Origin: Bradyrhizobium sp. BR13661
Lineage (GTDB): Bacteria > Pseudomonadota > Alphaproteobacteria > Rhizobiales > Xanthobacteraceae
Direction: 5' to 3'
NCBI RefSeq assembly: GCF_029892425.1
Contig: NZ_JARXWB010000006.1
Span: 186,001 to 250,000, forward strand
DNA: 64,000 nucleotides
The position numbers and the translations under genes are program-made. This document shows, one piece after another, positions 38,352 through 47,373 of this stretch. Position 1 is the first letter of the stretch. Each line of letters starts with the position of its first letter. The notes below the pieces were generated by a model. It was not told the origin of the DNA. It saw nothing but the letters and a program-made list of their open reading frames with translations, and did not search any database.

Positions 38352-40922
38352 ATGGGGCGTAGAATGGGTATGGCGAGGGCTCCGCGGTCGTTGCGTTCGA
38401 CCGCGGCACGGCAAGCATTTGTCGGTAATTTCGATGGTGCGGCCGGCAAGACTGTTTCCACTGTCGCAAGCCTGATTGCGGTTGCGTCCGTCTCGAGCGG
38501 AGCACATGCACAGCAAACGAACCTGCCGCCCGTGAATGTCGACGCGCCGAAGGAGCGGCCGCGCTCTACCGCCGCAAAACCGACGCCCGATCAGGTCCGC
38601 GCCCGCAACGCGCTGCGTCGTGCCGCGCAGCGCCAGCAGGCGGCCCAGGCGCCGGTCGCCAACCCAAGTCCCGGTGCTCCCGACCGCAATCCCTACGCGG
38701 ATCCAGCCGCGCCCTACAAGGTCGATCACATGCAGGCCTCCGGGAAATTCCCGGAGAAGCTGGTCGACACGCCGCGATCCGTGACGGTGCTTTCCAAGGA
38801 GTTGCTGGAGGACAAGAGCGCCACGTCGTTGAAGCAGGCGATCCTGAGCACCGCCGGCGTCACGCTCGGCACCGGCGAGGGCGGTAATGCCTTCGGTGAC
38901 CGCTTCTTCATTCGCGGCTTCGACGCGCGCAACGACATCTTCATCGACGGCATGCGGGATGCCGGCGTCAGCGTTCGTGAGAACTTCTTCACCGAGCAGG
39001 TCGAGATCCTGCGCGGTCCGGCCTCGTCTTTCGCCGGCCGTGGTACGGCAGGTGGCGCGATCAACATCGTCACCAAGCAGGCCACCACGGAGAAGAGCTT
39101 CTACAACATGGACACCACGTTTGGCACCGACCAGACCAAGCGTGTGACGCTGGACGTCAACCAGGTCGTCGATCCCACCTTCGCGATTCGTGCGGCAGGC
39201 CTGTTCCAGGATGCCAATGTTGCGGGGCGAGACCGGGTCAAGGACAATCGCGATGGCGCCTTCGTGGCGACCACCTGGAAACCGACCGATACGATCAAGA
39301 TCACGAGCAACTACATTCATACCGAGCTGACGGGCATGCCCGATTTCGGCGTGCCGTACTATCGGCCGAGCACGAAGTCGACCGCAGGTGGCCCGTTCCC
39401 GGACTTCGGCGTCAACCGCAACAATTTCTACGGCTTCGTCAACCGCGACTTCTATCGGACCGGTCAGGACATCGGCACGGTCAACGCCGAGGTCCAGATC
39501 ACGCCCGACCTGATGCTCAGCAACAAGATTCGGGAGTCGCACTCGACGCAGAACTATATCGGCACATTGCCGGAGTCACCGACGCTCGCTGCGGGAGCGC
39601 CGTTCACGGCCTACACGCTCACGGCCAACCCGCAGAGCCGCTACCAGGCCACCGACGTGTTCGCCAACCAGACCGAGGCGACCTACAAGTTCAACGATCT
39701 CGCCGGCTTCAAGCACACGCTGCTTGCGGGCATCGAATATGACAGGGAACGATCGTCGATCGATAGCTACACCGGGCTTGCCTCCGAGATTACGACGGGA
39801 ACAACACCTTTCACCGGCGGTGGATCGACGTCCGGCGTGAGCGTCTTTTATCCGCAAGCCACCGACAATCCGTTTCCCATCCCGGGAGGCCTCACAGGCA
39901 GACCAACCAAGATCAGCATCGACACCACGAGTGGATATGTCGTCGATTCCGCGAACTACCGCGACTTGCTGATCCTCAATGGCGGTTTTCGCTATGACGA
40001 CTACAGCCTCAAGACATCGGGATACTCGACGGCCGGTGCCTTTGGTCAGCAGTCGGCGGAGTTCCTGATCCCGAGCTTCAATCTCGGGCTCACGTTGAAG
40101 CCGTTGCCGAACGGCAGCGTCTACGTCGCCTATGCGACGTCTTCGAATCCTGTCGGCGCCGAGTTCGACGGCACCAGCACCGCCTATGGCGGCATCAATC
40201 CCACTCTGGCGGGCGGTAACACCCAGATCTTCGGCCCGGAGAAGAACAAGGCGATCGAACTCGGCACGAAATGGGAGCTGTTCGATCGTCATCTGTTGGT
40301 CACGGCAGCGCTGTTCCAGACCGAGAAGGAAAACGCGCGCGAGGCGCAGAATGTCGGCAGCGCGGCTGCCGCAGCGCCACTTGGCTGCACTTACGCGCCC
40401 GTTGCTCCCGCGACCACAGTGTCCTGTATCACTGCCGGTGCAGCGTACCGGATTCGCGGTATCGATCTCGGCATGGGCGGCAATATCACCGACAGATGGA
40501 GCGTGTCTGCCGGTCTCGTATTGATGCAATCGGAAGTGACCAAATCGCTGGCGCCGCCGGCCAACGCGACGCTCTATGCGTCGAATGTCGGGCGGCCGCT
40601 CGCCAACATCGCTCATCAGTCGTTCAGCCTGCTCTCGAAGTACCAGTTCAACGATATCTGGGAACTGGGCGGGCAGGCGGTGTACCGCTCGCAAATCTAT
40701 GGCGGCACCTTGCTCGCGGCCAACCAGGGCACGTCGATCCCGGGCTATTGGCGATTTGACGCGTTCACAGAGGCGAAGATCAACAAGAACTGGCGATTGA
40801 AGCTGGCGGTGAACAACATCTTCGACAAGCGTTACTACGACGCGCTGTACCAGAGCGCCGCGCCCTTCGTGCTGGAAGCACCAGGGCGCGCCGCTTATCT
40901 GACGATCTCGGCTCACTACTGA
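38352..40922 (+). CDS. TonB-dependent siderophore receptor (second of a tandem pair)
   Basis: An 856-residue outer-membrane receptor, paralogous to the upstream gene: matching N-terminus (PRSLRSTAARQ vs PRSLRAIAARN), signal region (SLIAVASVSSGAHAQ), the same RARNALRRAAQRQQ linker and plug motifs (EILRGPASSFAGRGTAGGAI). It ends LEAPGRAAYLTISAHY with a C-terminal aromatic residue. Extra loops, including a Cys-containing insertion (LGCTYAPV...VSCITAG) absent from the paralogue, make it longer. Several upstream ATGs exist; 38352 matches the paralogue. It is followed after 20 nt by the PiuC-type gene and TonB system, suggesting one iron-regulated unit. Confidence 0.9.
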   Translation: MGRRMGMARAPRSLRSTAARQAFVGNFDGAAGKTVSTVASLIAVASVSSGAHAQQTNLPPVNVDAPKERPRSTAAKPTPDQVRARNALRRAAQRQQAAQAPVANPSPGAPDRNPYADPAAPYKVDHMQASGKFPEKLVDTPRSVTVLSKELLEDKSATSLKQAILSTAGVTLGTGEGGNAFGDRFFIRGFDARNDIFIDGMRDAGVSVRENFFTEQVEILRGPASSFAGRGTAGGAINIVTKQATTEKSFYNMDTTFGTDQTKRVTLDVNQVVDPTFAIRAAGLFQDANVAGRDRVKDNRDGAFVATTWKPTDTIKITSNYIHTELTGMPDFGVPYYRPSTKSTAGGPFPDFGVNRNNFYGFVNRDFYRTGQDIGTVNAEVQITPDLMLSNKIRESHSTQNYIGTLPESPTLAAGAPFTAYTLTANPQSRYQATDVFANQTEATYKFNDLAGFKHTLLAGIEYDRERSSIDSYTGLASEITTGTTPFTGGGSTSGVSVFYPQATDNPFPIPGGLTGRPTKISIDTTSGYVVDSANYRDLLILNGGFRYDDYSLKTSGYSTAGAFGQQSAEFLIPSFNLGLTLKPLPNGSVYVAYATSSNPVGAEFDGTSTAYGGINPTLAGGNTQIFGPEKNKAIELGTKWELFDRHLLVTAALFQTEKENAREAQNVGSAAAAAPLGCTYAPVAPATTVSCITAGAAYRIRGIDLGMGGNITDRWSVSAGLVLMQSEVTKSLAPPANATLYASNVGRPLANIAHQSFSLLSKYQFNDIWELGGQAVYRSQIYGGTLLAANQGTSIPGYWRFDAFTEAKINKNWRLKLAVNNIFDKRYYDALYQSAAPFVLEAPGRAAYLTISAHY

Positions 40923-40942
40923 TGGAGACATGACGAGGTGCC

Positions 40943-41632
40943 ATGCTGACATGCATAGACGGTGTCCTGAGCAAGGATGATGTGGCGGAGTTCCGCCGCA
41001 TCATGGACGCCAGCGAATGGGAAGACGGCCGGTCGACCGCGGGCGCGCAGTCAGCAATGGTCAAGCGCAATGAACAATTGCCTCCGGACAGCGAAGTCGC
41101 GCGCAAGCTCGGCCATCGGATCATCTCGGCGCTGACGGCGAGCCCGCGATTTCTCGCAGCCGCAATCCCGCTCCAGATCTTTCCGCCGCTGTTCAACCGC
41201 TATGCGGCCGACAGCGGCCACCATTTCGGCCTGCATGTCGACAACGCGATCCGCGGCGACCGCCTGACCGGCCTTCGCATCCGCACAGATCTGTCGGTCA
41301 CGCTGTTCCTCAGCGAGCCCGAGGACTATGACGGTGGCGAACTTGTGATCGAGGACACCTACGGTTCGCACGAAGTGAAGTTGCCAGCCGGGGACTGCGT
41401 GCTCTATCCCTCGACCAGCCTGCATCTGGTCACCCCCGTGACCCGGGGGTCGCGGGTTGCGTCTTTCTTCTGGCTTCAGAGCATGATACGTGACGATCAA
41501 GCCCGCAGTATGATCTTTGACCTCGACGCCGCCATTCAGGCGTTGGTGGCACGGCTCGGGCGTGACGATCCCGAAACGGTCAAATTGACGGGTATCTATC
41601 ACAACCTCATTCGCACCTGGGCCGAAGTATGA
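40943..41632 (+). CDS. PKHD-type Fe(II)/2-oxoglutarate hydroxylase (PiuC family)
   Basis: A 229-residue dioxygenase. The iron ligands are visible as the HxD in FGLHVDNAI (about residue 96) and the distal His in [16 protein letters not shown] (about residue 157), with the 2-oxoglutarate-binding Arg following. PiuC proteins are regularly encoded beside TonB-dependent siderophore receptors and may process siderophore or a receptor component. It begins 20 nt after the receptor stop and its last codons overlap the ExbB start (ATGA), so it is part of the operon. Confidence 0.9.
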   Translation: MLTCIDGVLSKDDVAEFRRIMDASEWEDGRSTAGAQSAMVKRNEQLPPDSEVARKLGHRIISALTASPRFLAAAIPLQIFPPLFNRYAADSGHHFGLHVDNAIRGDRLTGLRIRTDLSVTLFLSEPEDYDGGELVIEDTYGSHEVKLPAGDCVLYPSTSLHLVTPVTRGSRVASFFWLQSMIRDDQARSMIFDLDAAIQALVARLGRDDPETVKLTGIYHNLIRTWAEV

Positions 41633-42585
41633 AGATCAGATCTTTCCAGGCAAGCCTCGTTGCAGCCGTTCTGCTGACGGCCAGCTGGCTCGCAATTCCT
41701 GTTTCTGCCCAGACACAAACGCAAGCCCCGGTGCAGGCTCGTCCCGCGGTGCCGGCACCTGTCGCGGCGCCCGCGCAGTCGACTGCGGCTCCCTCGGTTG
41801 CCGCGCCTGTGGCCGCGATGCCGAGCCCGCCCGCGACCGAGGCTGCCGTGGCTCCGGCGCCTGACGCTGCGCCGAAGGCTGGCATCGCACCGGCCATGAA
41901 GGAGCTGTCGCCCTGGGTGATGTTCATGTCGGCGGACATCATCGTGAAGGCGGTGATGATCGGACTTGCCTTCGCCTCGCTCGTGACCTGGACCGTCTTC
42001 ATCGCGAAGTCGATCGAGCTGTCGGTCGCCTCCGGCAGGCTGCGTTCGGCCCTGCGGACGATCTCCGAGGTGCGCTCGCTTGCCGAAGCGCAGATGGCGC
42101 TCGGCACCAAGGGGGGCATCCTGCCGTCCTTCCTGGCAGCTGCGCTGCGCGAGGCGCGGATGTCGGCTGGGCTTTCCAGCGACAGCGGCATCAAGGAGCG
42201 CGCGGCCTCCAGCTTCGCCGAGATCATGCGCGCGGAAGCGCGCCGCATTCGCATCGGCATGGGCTTTCTCGCGACCATCGGTTCGACATCACCCTTCGTC
42301 GGTCTGTTCGGCACCGTCTGGGGCATCATGAACAGCTTCATCGGCATCTCGAAGTCGCAGACGACGAATCTTGCCGTCGTCGCCCCCGGCATCGCCGAGG
42401 CGCTGCTTGCAACGGCAATCGGTCTCGTCGCCGCCATTCCTGCGGTCATCATCTACAATCACTTCTCGCGCGTCACGAAGGGCTATCTCGAGCTCGTCAG
42501 CCGCGCCTCGGGGGCTGCGGCGCGGCTGTTGTCGCGCGATCTCGATCGCAGCCACGGCAGCGCGCATTCGCGCGCGGCGGAGTGA
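41629..42585 (+). CDS. exbB: TonB-system energiser ExbB
   Basis: A 318-residue MotA/TolQ/ExbB proton-channel protein. Following a signal-like N-terminus and an Ala/Pro-rich segment (about 25-88), there are three membrane spans: around 100-125, 215-235 ([15 protein letters not shown]) and 255-275. The cytoplasmic domain separates spans 1 and 2. It forms the proton channel with ExbD that powers TonB. Start overlaps the upstream gene by four bases. The N-terminal extension is typical of alphaproteobacterial ExbB. Confidence 0.92.
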   Translation: MKIRSFQASLVAAVLLTASWLAIPVSAQTQTQAPVQARPAVPAPVAAPAQSTAAPSVAAPVAAMPSPPATEAAVAPAPDAAPKAGIAPAMKELSPWVMFMSADIIVKAVMIGLAFASLVTWTVFIAKSIELSVASGRLRSALRTISEVRSLAEAQMALGTKGGILPSFLAAALREARMSAGLSSDSGIKERAASSFAEIMRAEARRIRIGMGFLATIGSTSPFVGLFGTVWGIMNSFIGISKSQTTNLAVVAPGIAEALLATAIGLVAAIPAVIIYNHFSRVTKGYLELVSRASGAAARLLSRDLDRSHGSAHSRAAE

Positions 42586-42588
42586 GCC

Positions 42589-43050
42589 ATGGCGGTCTCG
42601 CTCACCGACAACGATGATGACGACGATTTCTCGGAAACGCATGACATCAACGTCACGCCGTTCATCGACGTCATCCTGGTGCTGCTGATCATCTTCATGG
42701 TCGCGGCACCGCTGTCGACGGTCGATCTACCGATCGACCTGCCGACGTCGAGCGCGCAGCCGCAGAAGAAGCCGGACAAGCCAACCTATGTCAGCATCAA
42801 GCCTGATCTGACGCTGGCGATCGGCGAAAATGCGGTCAAGCGGACTGACCTCGTCAGCTCGCTCGATGCCATCGCCGACATGGGCAAGGACAAGTACGTG
42901 TTCCTGCGGGCCGACAAGGCCGTGCCTTACGGCGAGTTGATGGGCGTCATGGAAATCCTGCGCTCCGGCGGTTATTCTCGGATCAAGCTGGTGGCGCTCG
43001 AAGCACCTCCTGCGGCGGCTGGGCCGGCGCAAGGAGCGGTTCAACACTGA
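42589..43050 (+). CDS. exbD: TonB-system protein ExbD
   Basis: A 153-residue protein with one N-terminal membrane span (about 27-48, VTPFIDVILVLLIIFMVAAP) holding the essential Asp and a periplasmic C-terminal domain. An acidic leader (DNDDDDDFSETHDINVTP) is standard for the family. It begins 3 nt after the exbB stop, so translation is probably coupled. It functions with ExbB and TonB in energy transfer to the outer-membrane receptors. Confidence 0.93.
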   Translation: MAVSLTDNDDDDDFSETHDINVTPFIDVILVLLIIFMVAAPLSTVDLPIDLPTSSAQPQKKPDKPTYVSIKPDLTLAIGENAVKRTDLVSSLDAIADMGKDKYVFLRADKAVPYGELMGVMEILRSGGYSRIKLVALEAPPAAAGPAQGAVQH

Positions 43051-43060
43051 TGGCGGCGCG

Positions 43061-43852
43061 ATGACCGACCCCGTGTTCGAGGCAAAATCCTCGCGGCCCT
43101 TGTGGATCCTGGCCGCTGTCGTGGCAGTCGGCCTGCATATCGGCGGGGCCGCGCTGGCGCTTGCCAACCTGCGTGCCGACGACGGCGATGATGGCCTCGG
43201 GGCCAACGGCGCGGAATACGCCGTGGAAATGACCTCACCGAAGCTTCCCGAGACGGATCTGCCGCCGGGACCGGACAGCGAGGCCTCGCAGTACCAGCCC
43301 CAGCAGATGCAGCAGCAGGCCGAGGTGAAAGAGACCGACCTGCCGAAGGAAATCCCTCAGGAGGCCGAGGACCCGGACCGCCTCGTCACAGAGAACGACT
43401 CCAAGAAGCCGGTTGAAGAGACCACGAAGGTCGCCAAGGTCGAGACCCAGGCCGTCGAGGAGATGCCGAACGCGCAGGAATCGGCAAGGCAGGCACTGGA
43501 CGAGAATGCACGCGAGGACGAAAAGGCGGCTGCTCCGCACCAGGGCATCGGCAAGGACATTCGTAAGCTGACGGCCGAATGGGGTAAACGGATCAGCGCC
43601 TATTTCGAGATTCACAAGCGCTATCCCAAGGACAAGAACAAGACGACGACGGTCAAGCTCAACCTGGTCCTGAATCGCCGCGGCAATGTCGTTTCTGTCG
43701 ACGTGGCGGAGTCCTCGGGCGATCCCGCCTTCGACGACGCGGCGATATCGATGGTGCGTCGCTCGGATCCCGTGCCGATTCCGCCGGCCGAGCTGACGGA
43801 CGACCAGTTCTCGTTCAACCTGCCGGTGAATTTCAAGAAGCCGCAGAAGTAG
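43061..43852 (+). CDS. tonB: TonB energy transducer
   Basis: A 263-residue protein. One inner-membrane span (about 11-30, PLWILAAVVAVGLHIGGAAL with the conserved His) is followed by a long Pro/Gln/Glu-rich periplasmic linker (residues ~65-150) and a TonB C-terminal domain (about 170-263) with YPKDKNKTTTVKLNLVLNRR and VAESSGDPAFDDAAISMVRR. It contacts the TonB box of both receptors encoded upstream. The linker has few Pro-Lys repeats compared with enteric TonB. It is the last gene of the operon and faces a convergent gene 13 nt away. Confidence 0.9.
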   Translation: MTDPVFEAKSSRPLWILAAVVAVGLHIGGAALALANLRADDGDDGLGANGAEYAVEMTSPKLPETDLPPGPDSEASQYQPQQMQQQAEVKETDLPKEIPQEAEDPDRLVTENDSKKPVEETTKVAKVETQAVEEMPNAQESARQALDENAREDEKAAAPHQGIGKDIRKLTAEWGKRISAYFEIHKRYPKDKNKTTTVKLNLVLNRRGNVVSVDVAESSGDPAFDDAAISMVRRSDPVPIPPAELTDDQFSFNLPVNFKKPQK

Positions 43853-43865
43853 CGGACGCGGCGGC

Positions 43866-44306
43866 TCAGCGCCAATAGAACTTGATTCCGACGTAAACCA
43901 CCACCAGGCAGGCGAAGATGAGGGCCACCGGGAGGGGGCGCTTCTGGGTTCCTCCGACTGCCGTCGCCCCAAAGAAACTGGTCTTCTTTGGCTTGGGCGC
44001 GGGGCGGCGGAAGGCGGTAACATTGTCCGCCACGGGCTCGGCCGGCCGCGTGCGGACGTCGGGTGGGTTCCCGCCGCCGCCCATGTCCAGATAGTAGGAT
44101 TTGTAGATCTCGACGATGGCGGCTTCGGTCGCCTCGGCCTCGCTCATCCGATCCAGCAGCTTCTTGTAGCCGTCGAGGAAGCCTTGCGCGTCAGGGGGCA
44201 GCGCCGACAACCCGTTCAGCTTGGCCATCATCTTCCAGGTGGCGAAATCGGCGCGAGCACGGGTGTCGGCGCGTCGCGCGATCAGCATATCGGCAGCTTT
44301 GACCAA
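43866..44306 (-). CDS. Hypothetical protein with C-terminal membrane anchor
   Basis: A 146-residue protein: a soluble helical N-terminal part (about 1-75, with GFLDGYKKLLDRMSEAEATE), a flexible Gly/Pro/Arg-rich linker, and a hydrophobic C-terminal helix (PVALIFACLVVVYVGIKFYW) likely inserted in the inner membrane. No family recognised. It is convergent with tonB. Its start lies 58 bp downstream of the site-2 protease gene end on the same strand, so cotranscription is possible. Confidence 0.6.
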   Translation of the reverse strand: MVKAADMLIARRADTRARADFATWKMMAKLNGLSALPPDAQGFLDGYKKLLDRMSEAEATEAAIVEIYKSYYLDMGGGGNPPDVRTRPAEPVADNVTAFRRPAPKPKKTSFFGATAVGGTQKRPLPVALIFACLVVVYVGIKFYWR

Positions 44307-44363
44307 GTTGGCCTCTAGCCCTTCGGCTTTGTCTTCAAGTGTCTATGACGGGTACGACCTCAA

Positions 44364-45044
44364 CTACGCATTGCCGGTAGCAAAGAGAACAGCTTGAATC
44401 ACATAACCGGTCAACGTTCGCAGTATTGCTGAAATAACATCAAGATTTAGACCGAACTGGGAACCCGCCAGCGGCAGCAGGATCAGCAGCGCAATCAGGA
44501 TCAGCATGCCGACCGGCTCCAGCCGCGACAGGGGCAGGGCCAGCGATCGGGGCAGTAGCCCGACCGCGACCCGTCCGCCGTCGAGCGGCGGGATCGGCAT
44601 CATGTTGAAGACCGCTAGCACCGCGTTGATCAGCAGCGCATTCTTGAGATTGTCGAAGATCCATTGCGCCGAGTTGGCCGGTGCCCAGGGGAGGGCATGG
44701 AGCGCGAGGCCTGCTGCCAGCGCCAGCAGGATGTTGGTGACGGGGCCGGCCAGGGCGACCCAGACCATGTCCAGCTTCGGATTGTTGAGATTGCGATAAT
44801 TCACCGGCACGGGCTTGGCGTAGCCGAACAGGAACGGCGAATGTGCAAACAGCAGCATCGCCGGCAAAATGAGCGTGCCGAACGGGTCGATGTGACGGAG
44901 CGGGTTGAAGCTGACCCGGCCGAGCTGCCAGGCAGTGTTGTCGCCGAGACGGTGCGCGACGAAGCCGTGCGCGGCCTCATGGAAGGTGATGGCGAGCAGG
45001 ACCGGCAGCACCCACACCGAGAGGTCATAGTAGGAAATGTTCAC
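44364..45044 (-). CDS. Site-2 protease family protein (peptidase M50)
   Basis: A 226-residue multi-span membrane protein. The zinc motif HEAAH is in LAITFHEAAHGFVAHRLGD (about residue 22) and the second active-site element in FNMMPIPPLDGGRV (about residue 146, NxxPxxxxDG). Both match the compact M50B group without PDZ domain. These proteases cleave substrates within membranes; the target is unknown. The surrounding genes give no clear hint. Confidence 0.9.
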   Translation of the reverse strand: MNISYYDLSVWVLPVLLAITFHEAAHGFVAHRLGDNTAWQLGRVSFNPLRHIDPFGTLILPAMLLFAHSPFLFGYAKPVPVNYRNLNNPKLDMVWVALAGPVTNILLALAAGLALHALPWAPANSAQWIFDNLKNALLINAVLAVFNMMPIPPLDGGRVAVGLLPRSLALPLSRLEPVGMLILIALLILLPLAGSQFGLNLDVISAILRTLTGYVIQAVLFATGNA

Positions 45045-45112
45045 GTCGCATCCAGCCCGCTTCTGCCTGTCGCCTTGCAGACGACCGTCAGGCGGTGCAG
45101 CAACGCTTCAGG

Positions 45113-45982
45113 TCAACATAGGGTGGCCGGTTCCGAAATGCCACGCTGCAAATGATCGGCGAGCAAAGCCGCCGAGCGCGAGAGATCGCGGGCGCGATGG
45201 AGGCGGATGTCGGCCGCGGGCAACGACGGCAGGCCATCGCGCGGACCGAGAGCGCGAAGGCGGGACGGCAGGGTGCCGGCCTTGACCACGGTGACCGCAA
45301 GACCCTGTGCCGCGATCGATTCCACCGCCGCCAGCGTCCGGCTGACAAAGGCGAGCCGCCATGGCCGGCCGGCGCGATCGAGCGCCTCTGCGGCCCATTG
45401 GCGAAACAGGCAGCCGGGTGGATAGAGTGCGACGGGCAGGGTGCGCTCTTCCGTGGCGCGGCAGCAAGCCGCTGCCGCCCACACCGCCTGCTCGCGCCGC
45501 AACAGCTCACCGTTGCCGCGTCCTTCCGGATGCATGGCGATGACCAGGTCGTAGGCCTCGCCGAGCCGGACCGGCATCATCGCGGTCAGTCCGGTCTCGA
45601 CCTCGACCCTGACAGTCGGATGGCTCTTGGCGAAGCTCGCGAGCAGGGGCGGAACGACGATCGTGCCATAATCGTCCATCAAGCCAAGACGGATGACGGC
45701 CTCCGGCTTGCGCGCACGCAGCGCGCCCACCGCTTCCGCATGCAGCGCGAGGATGCGCTGCGCATAGGTGCGCAGCTCGTCTCCCGCAGCGGTTGGCATC
45801 ACACCGGCCCTGCCGCGCTGAAACAGTCTTGTGCCGAGCCGCTGCTCGAGGCGCTTGATCTGTACGCTCACGGCCGACTGGGTCCGGTTGAGCTGTTCTG
45901 CCGCGCGCGTGAACGAGCGATGCTCGGCGACGGCGAGGAAGGCCTTGAGCAGATCTGGATCGAGGTCGGGCACGGTCATCAC
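45113..45982 (-). CDS. LysR-family transcriptional regulator
   Basis: A 289-residue LysR protein. The N-terminal winged helix is typical (LLKAFLAVAEHRSFTRAAEQ, then LNRTQSAVSVQIKRLEQRLG), followed by a co-inducer-binding domain (about 90-285). It is divergent from the EamA-family transporter, 87 bp apart, and most likely regulates it. The region between contains no clear LysR box (T-N11-A) that I would vouch for. Confidence 0.9.
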   Translation of the reverse strand: MMTVPDLDPDLLKAFLAVAEHRSFTRAAEQLNRTQSAVSVQIKRLEQRLGTRLFQRGRAGVMPTAAGDELRTYAQRILALHAEAVGALRARKPEAVIRLGLMDDYGTIVVPPLLASFAKSHPTVRVEVETGLTAMMPVRLGEAYDLVIAMHPEGRGNGELLRREQAVWAAAACCRATEERTLPVALYPPGCLFRQWAAEALDRAGRPWRLAFVSRTLAAVESIAAQGLAVTVVKAGTLPSRLRALGPRDGLPSLPAADIRLHRARDLSRSAALLADHLQRGISEPATLC

Positions 45983-46069
45983 GAGACGTTATCCCAGCAT
46001 GACGGAAATTCCATTCCCAGTTTCGGCACGCCCCCTATGCTGTCCGCCAAGACGTTGAAGGGAGGCATC

Positions 46070-46975
46070 GTGAACGAAATTCTCGCCATTCTGGCCGCGG
46101 TGCTGTCGAGTGCGCTGGGCGGCACCTCGATCGGCGCGACGCGCTATCTCGTCGGCAGCATCGATCCGCTGGCGATCGGCTCGTTCCGGTTCGGCATCGG
46201 CTTTCTGTTGCTGCTGCCGCTCACGCTGTTGCGTCGCGATCACTGGCCGGAGCGGGAGGACTGGGCGGCCGCGACGGGGCTTGGCATTCTGTTCTTCGCG
46301 CTGTTTCCAATTCTGTTCAACGCATCGCTCATCTTCACGACGGCCGCGCGCGGCGCGCTCGCGCTGTCGACGTTGCCGTTGCTGTCGCTGGTGATTGGCG
46401 CCGCGCTCGGCAGCGAAGCCTTGACCTGGCGCAAATCGATCGGCGTCGTGGTGGCCACGTCAGGCGTTGCCGTCGCGCTTCTCTCTGACTTGAGCGCGGC
46501 GCCATCAGGCGCCTGGCGTGGCGATCTCCTGATGATGGCGGCTGCGCTCTGCATGGCGCTGTACGGCATCTGGTCGAAGCCGCTGATCCGGCGCTCCAGC
46601 CCGATCGCGTTTACGACCATGAGCATGGCCGCGGGCGCTGTCTGCCTCATTCTGCTTTCGAGTTTCCGCGGCAGCTTCGCGCCCGTCGCAAATTTCGGCA
46701 CGCCGCAATGGCTCGCGGCGCTCTATCTCGGTGCCTTCGGTGCGGCGCTGACCTTTTATCTCTGGGCCTTCGCGCTGGAGCGGACCACGCCGACGCGCGT
46801 GGCGATCTCGGTGACGGTCAACCCGATCACGGCATCGTTGGTCGGCGCCTGGCTGCTGAACGAGCCACTGCGCTGGAATCTTGCGGCCGGGATCGTTGCG
46901 GTGTTCGCCGGAATCTGGTTGGCAACGACGACCGGGCGGCGCGTGCAGGCCATCACCATTTCAAGCCCGCCCTGA
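46070..46975 (+). CDS. EamA/DMT-family transporter
   Basis: A 301-residue inner-membrane exporter with two EamA repeats and about ten spans; the second repeat begins near GDLLMMAAALCMALYGIWSK. The ends of each repeat show AALYLGAFGAALTFYLWAFA and the WLLNEPLRWNLAAGIVAVFAG motif. The family usually exports amino acids or other small metabolites. GTG at 46070 is favoured because GGGAGG lies 5 nt upstream. The divergent LysR gene is the probable regulator. Confidence 0.88.
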   Translation: MNEILAILAAVLSSALGGTSIGATRYLVGSIDPLAIGSFRFGIGFLLLLPLTLLRRDHWPEREDWAAATGLGILFFALFPILFNASLIFTTAARGALALSTLPLLSLVIGAALGSEALTWRKSIGVVVATSGVAVALLSDLSAAPSGAWRGDLLMMAAALCMALYGIWSKPLIRRSSPIAFTTMSMAAGAVCLILLSSFRGSFAPVANFGTPQWLAALYLGAFGAALTFYLWAFALERTTPTRVAISVTVNPITASLVGAWLLNEPLRWNLAAGIVAVFAGIWLATTTGRRVQAITISSPP

Positions 46976-46977
46976 TC

Positions 46978-47370
46978 TCAGGTCGGGATCGTCCCCTGAT
47001 ATTGCTTCAGGCCATCGTCGAGCTTCACCCAGGCGAGCTTTTCCGAGACCCAGATGTGCTCCGTCGGCGCAAAGGCGTTGCGGTCGTCGAAGGTCGCGAG
47101 CGCGACGCCCGCCAGCGTTCCGTTGCGTCGCCAGGAGAACAGCCGTGTGCCGCAGGTCGTGCAGAACACGCGGTCGATCGCTTCGGACGACTGATAGCGG
47201 CCGGTGTCGCCCTCGACGGTCAGCTTTTTCTGGTCGAACTGGGCGCGGGCGAAATAGGGCGAGCCCATCGCCTTCTGGCACATGCGGCAATGACAGATGC
47301 GCACGTTCAGCGGCTCGCCGTCGGCCTTGAACCGCACTGCGCCGCAGAGGCATCCACCTTCGCGGATCAT
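46978..47370 (-). CDS. GFA/CENP-V domain protein
   Basis: A 130-residue zinc protein with the GFA pattern: GGCLCGAVRF (structural Cys), ICHCRMCQKAMGSPY (catalytic zinc Cys) and FCTTCGTRLF. Such proteins resemble glutathione-dependent formaldehyde-activating enzyme, though most members are uncharacterised. It ends 2 nt from the convergent EamA gene and starts 3 nt before the serine-hydrolase stop on the same strand. Confidence 0.9.
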   Translation of the reverse strand: MIREGGCLCGAVRFKADGEPLNVRICHCRMCQKAMGSPYFARAQFDQKKLTVEGDTGRYQSSEAIDRVFCTTCGTRLFSWRRNGTLAGVALATFDDRNAFAPTEHIWVSEKLAWVKLDDGLKQYQGTIPT

Positions 47371-47373
47371 GGC

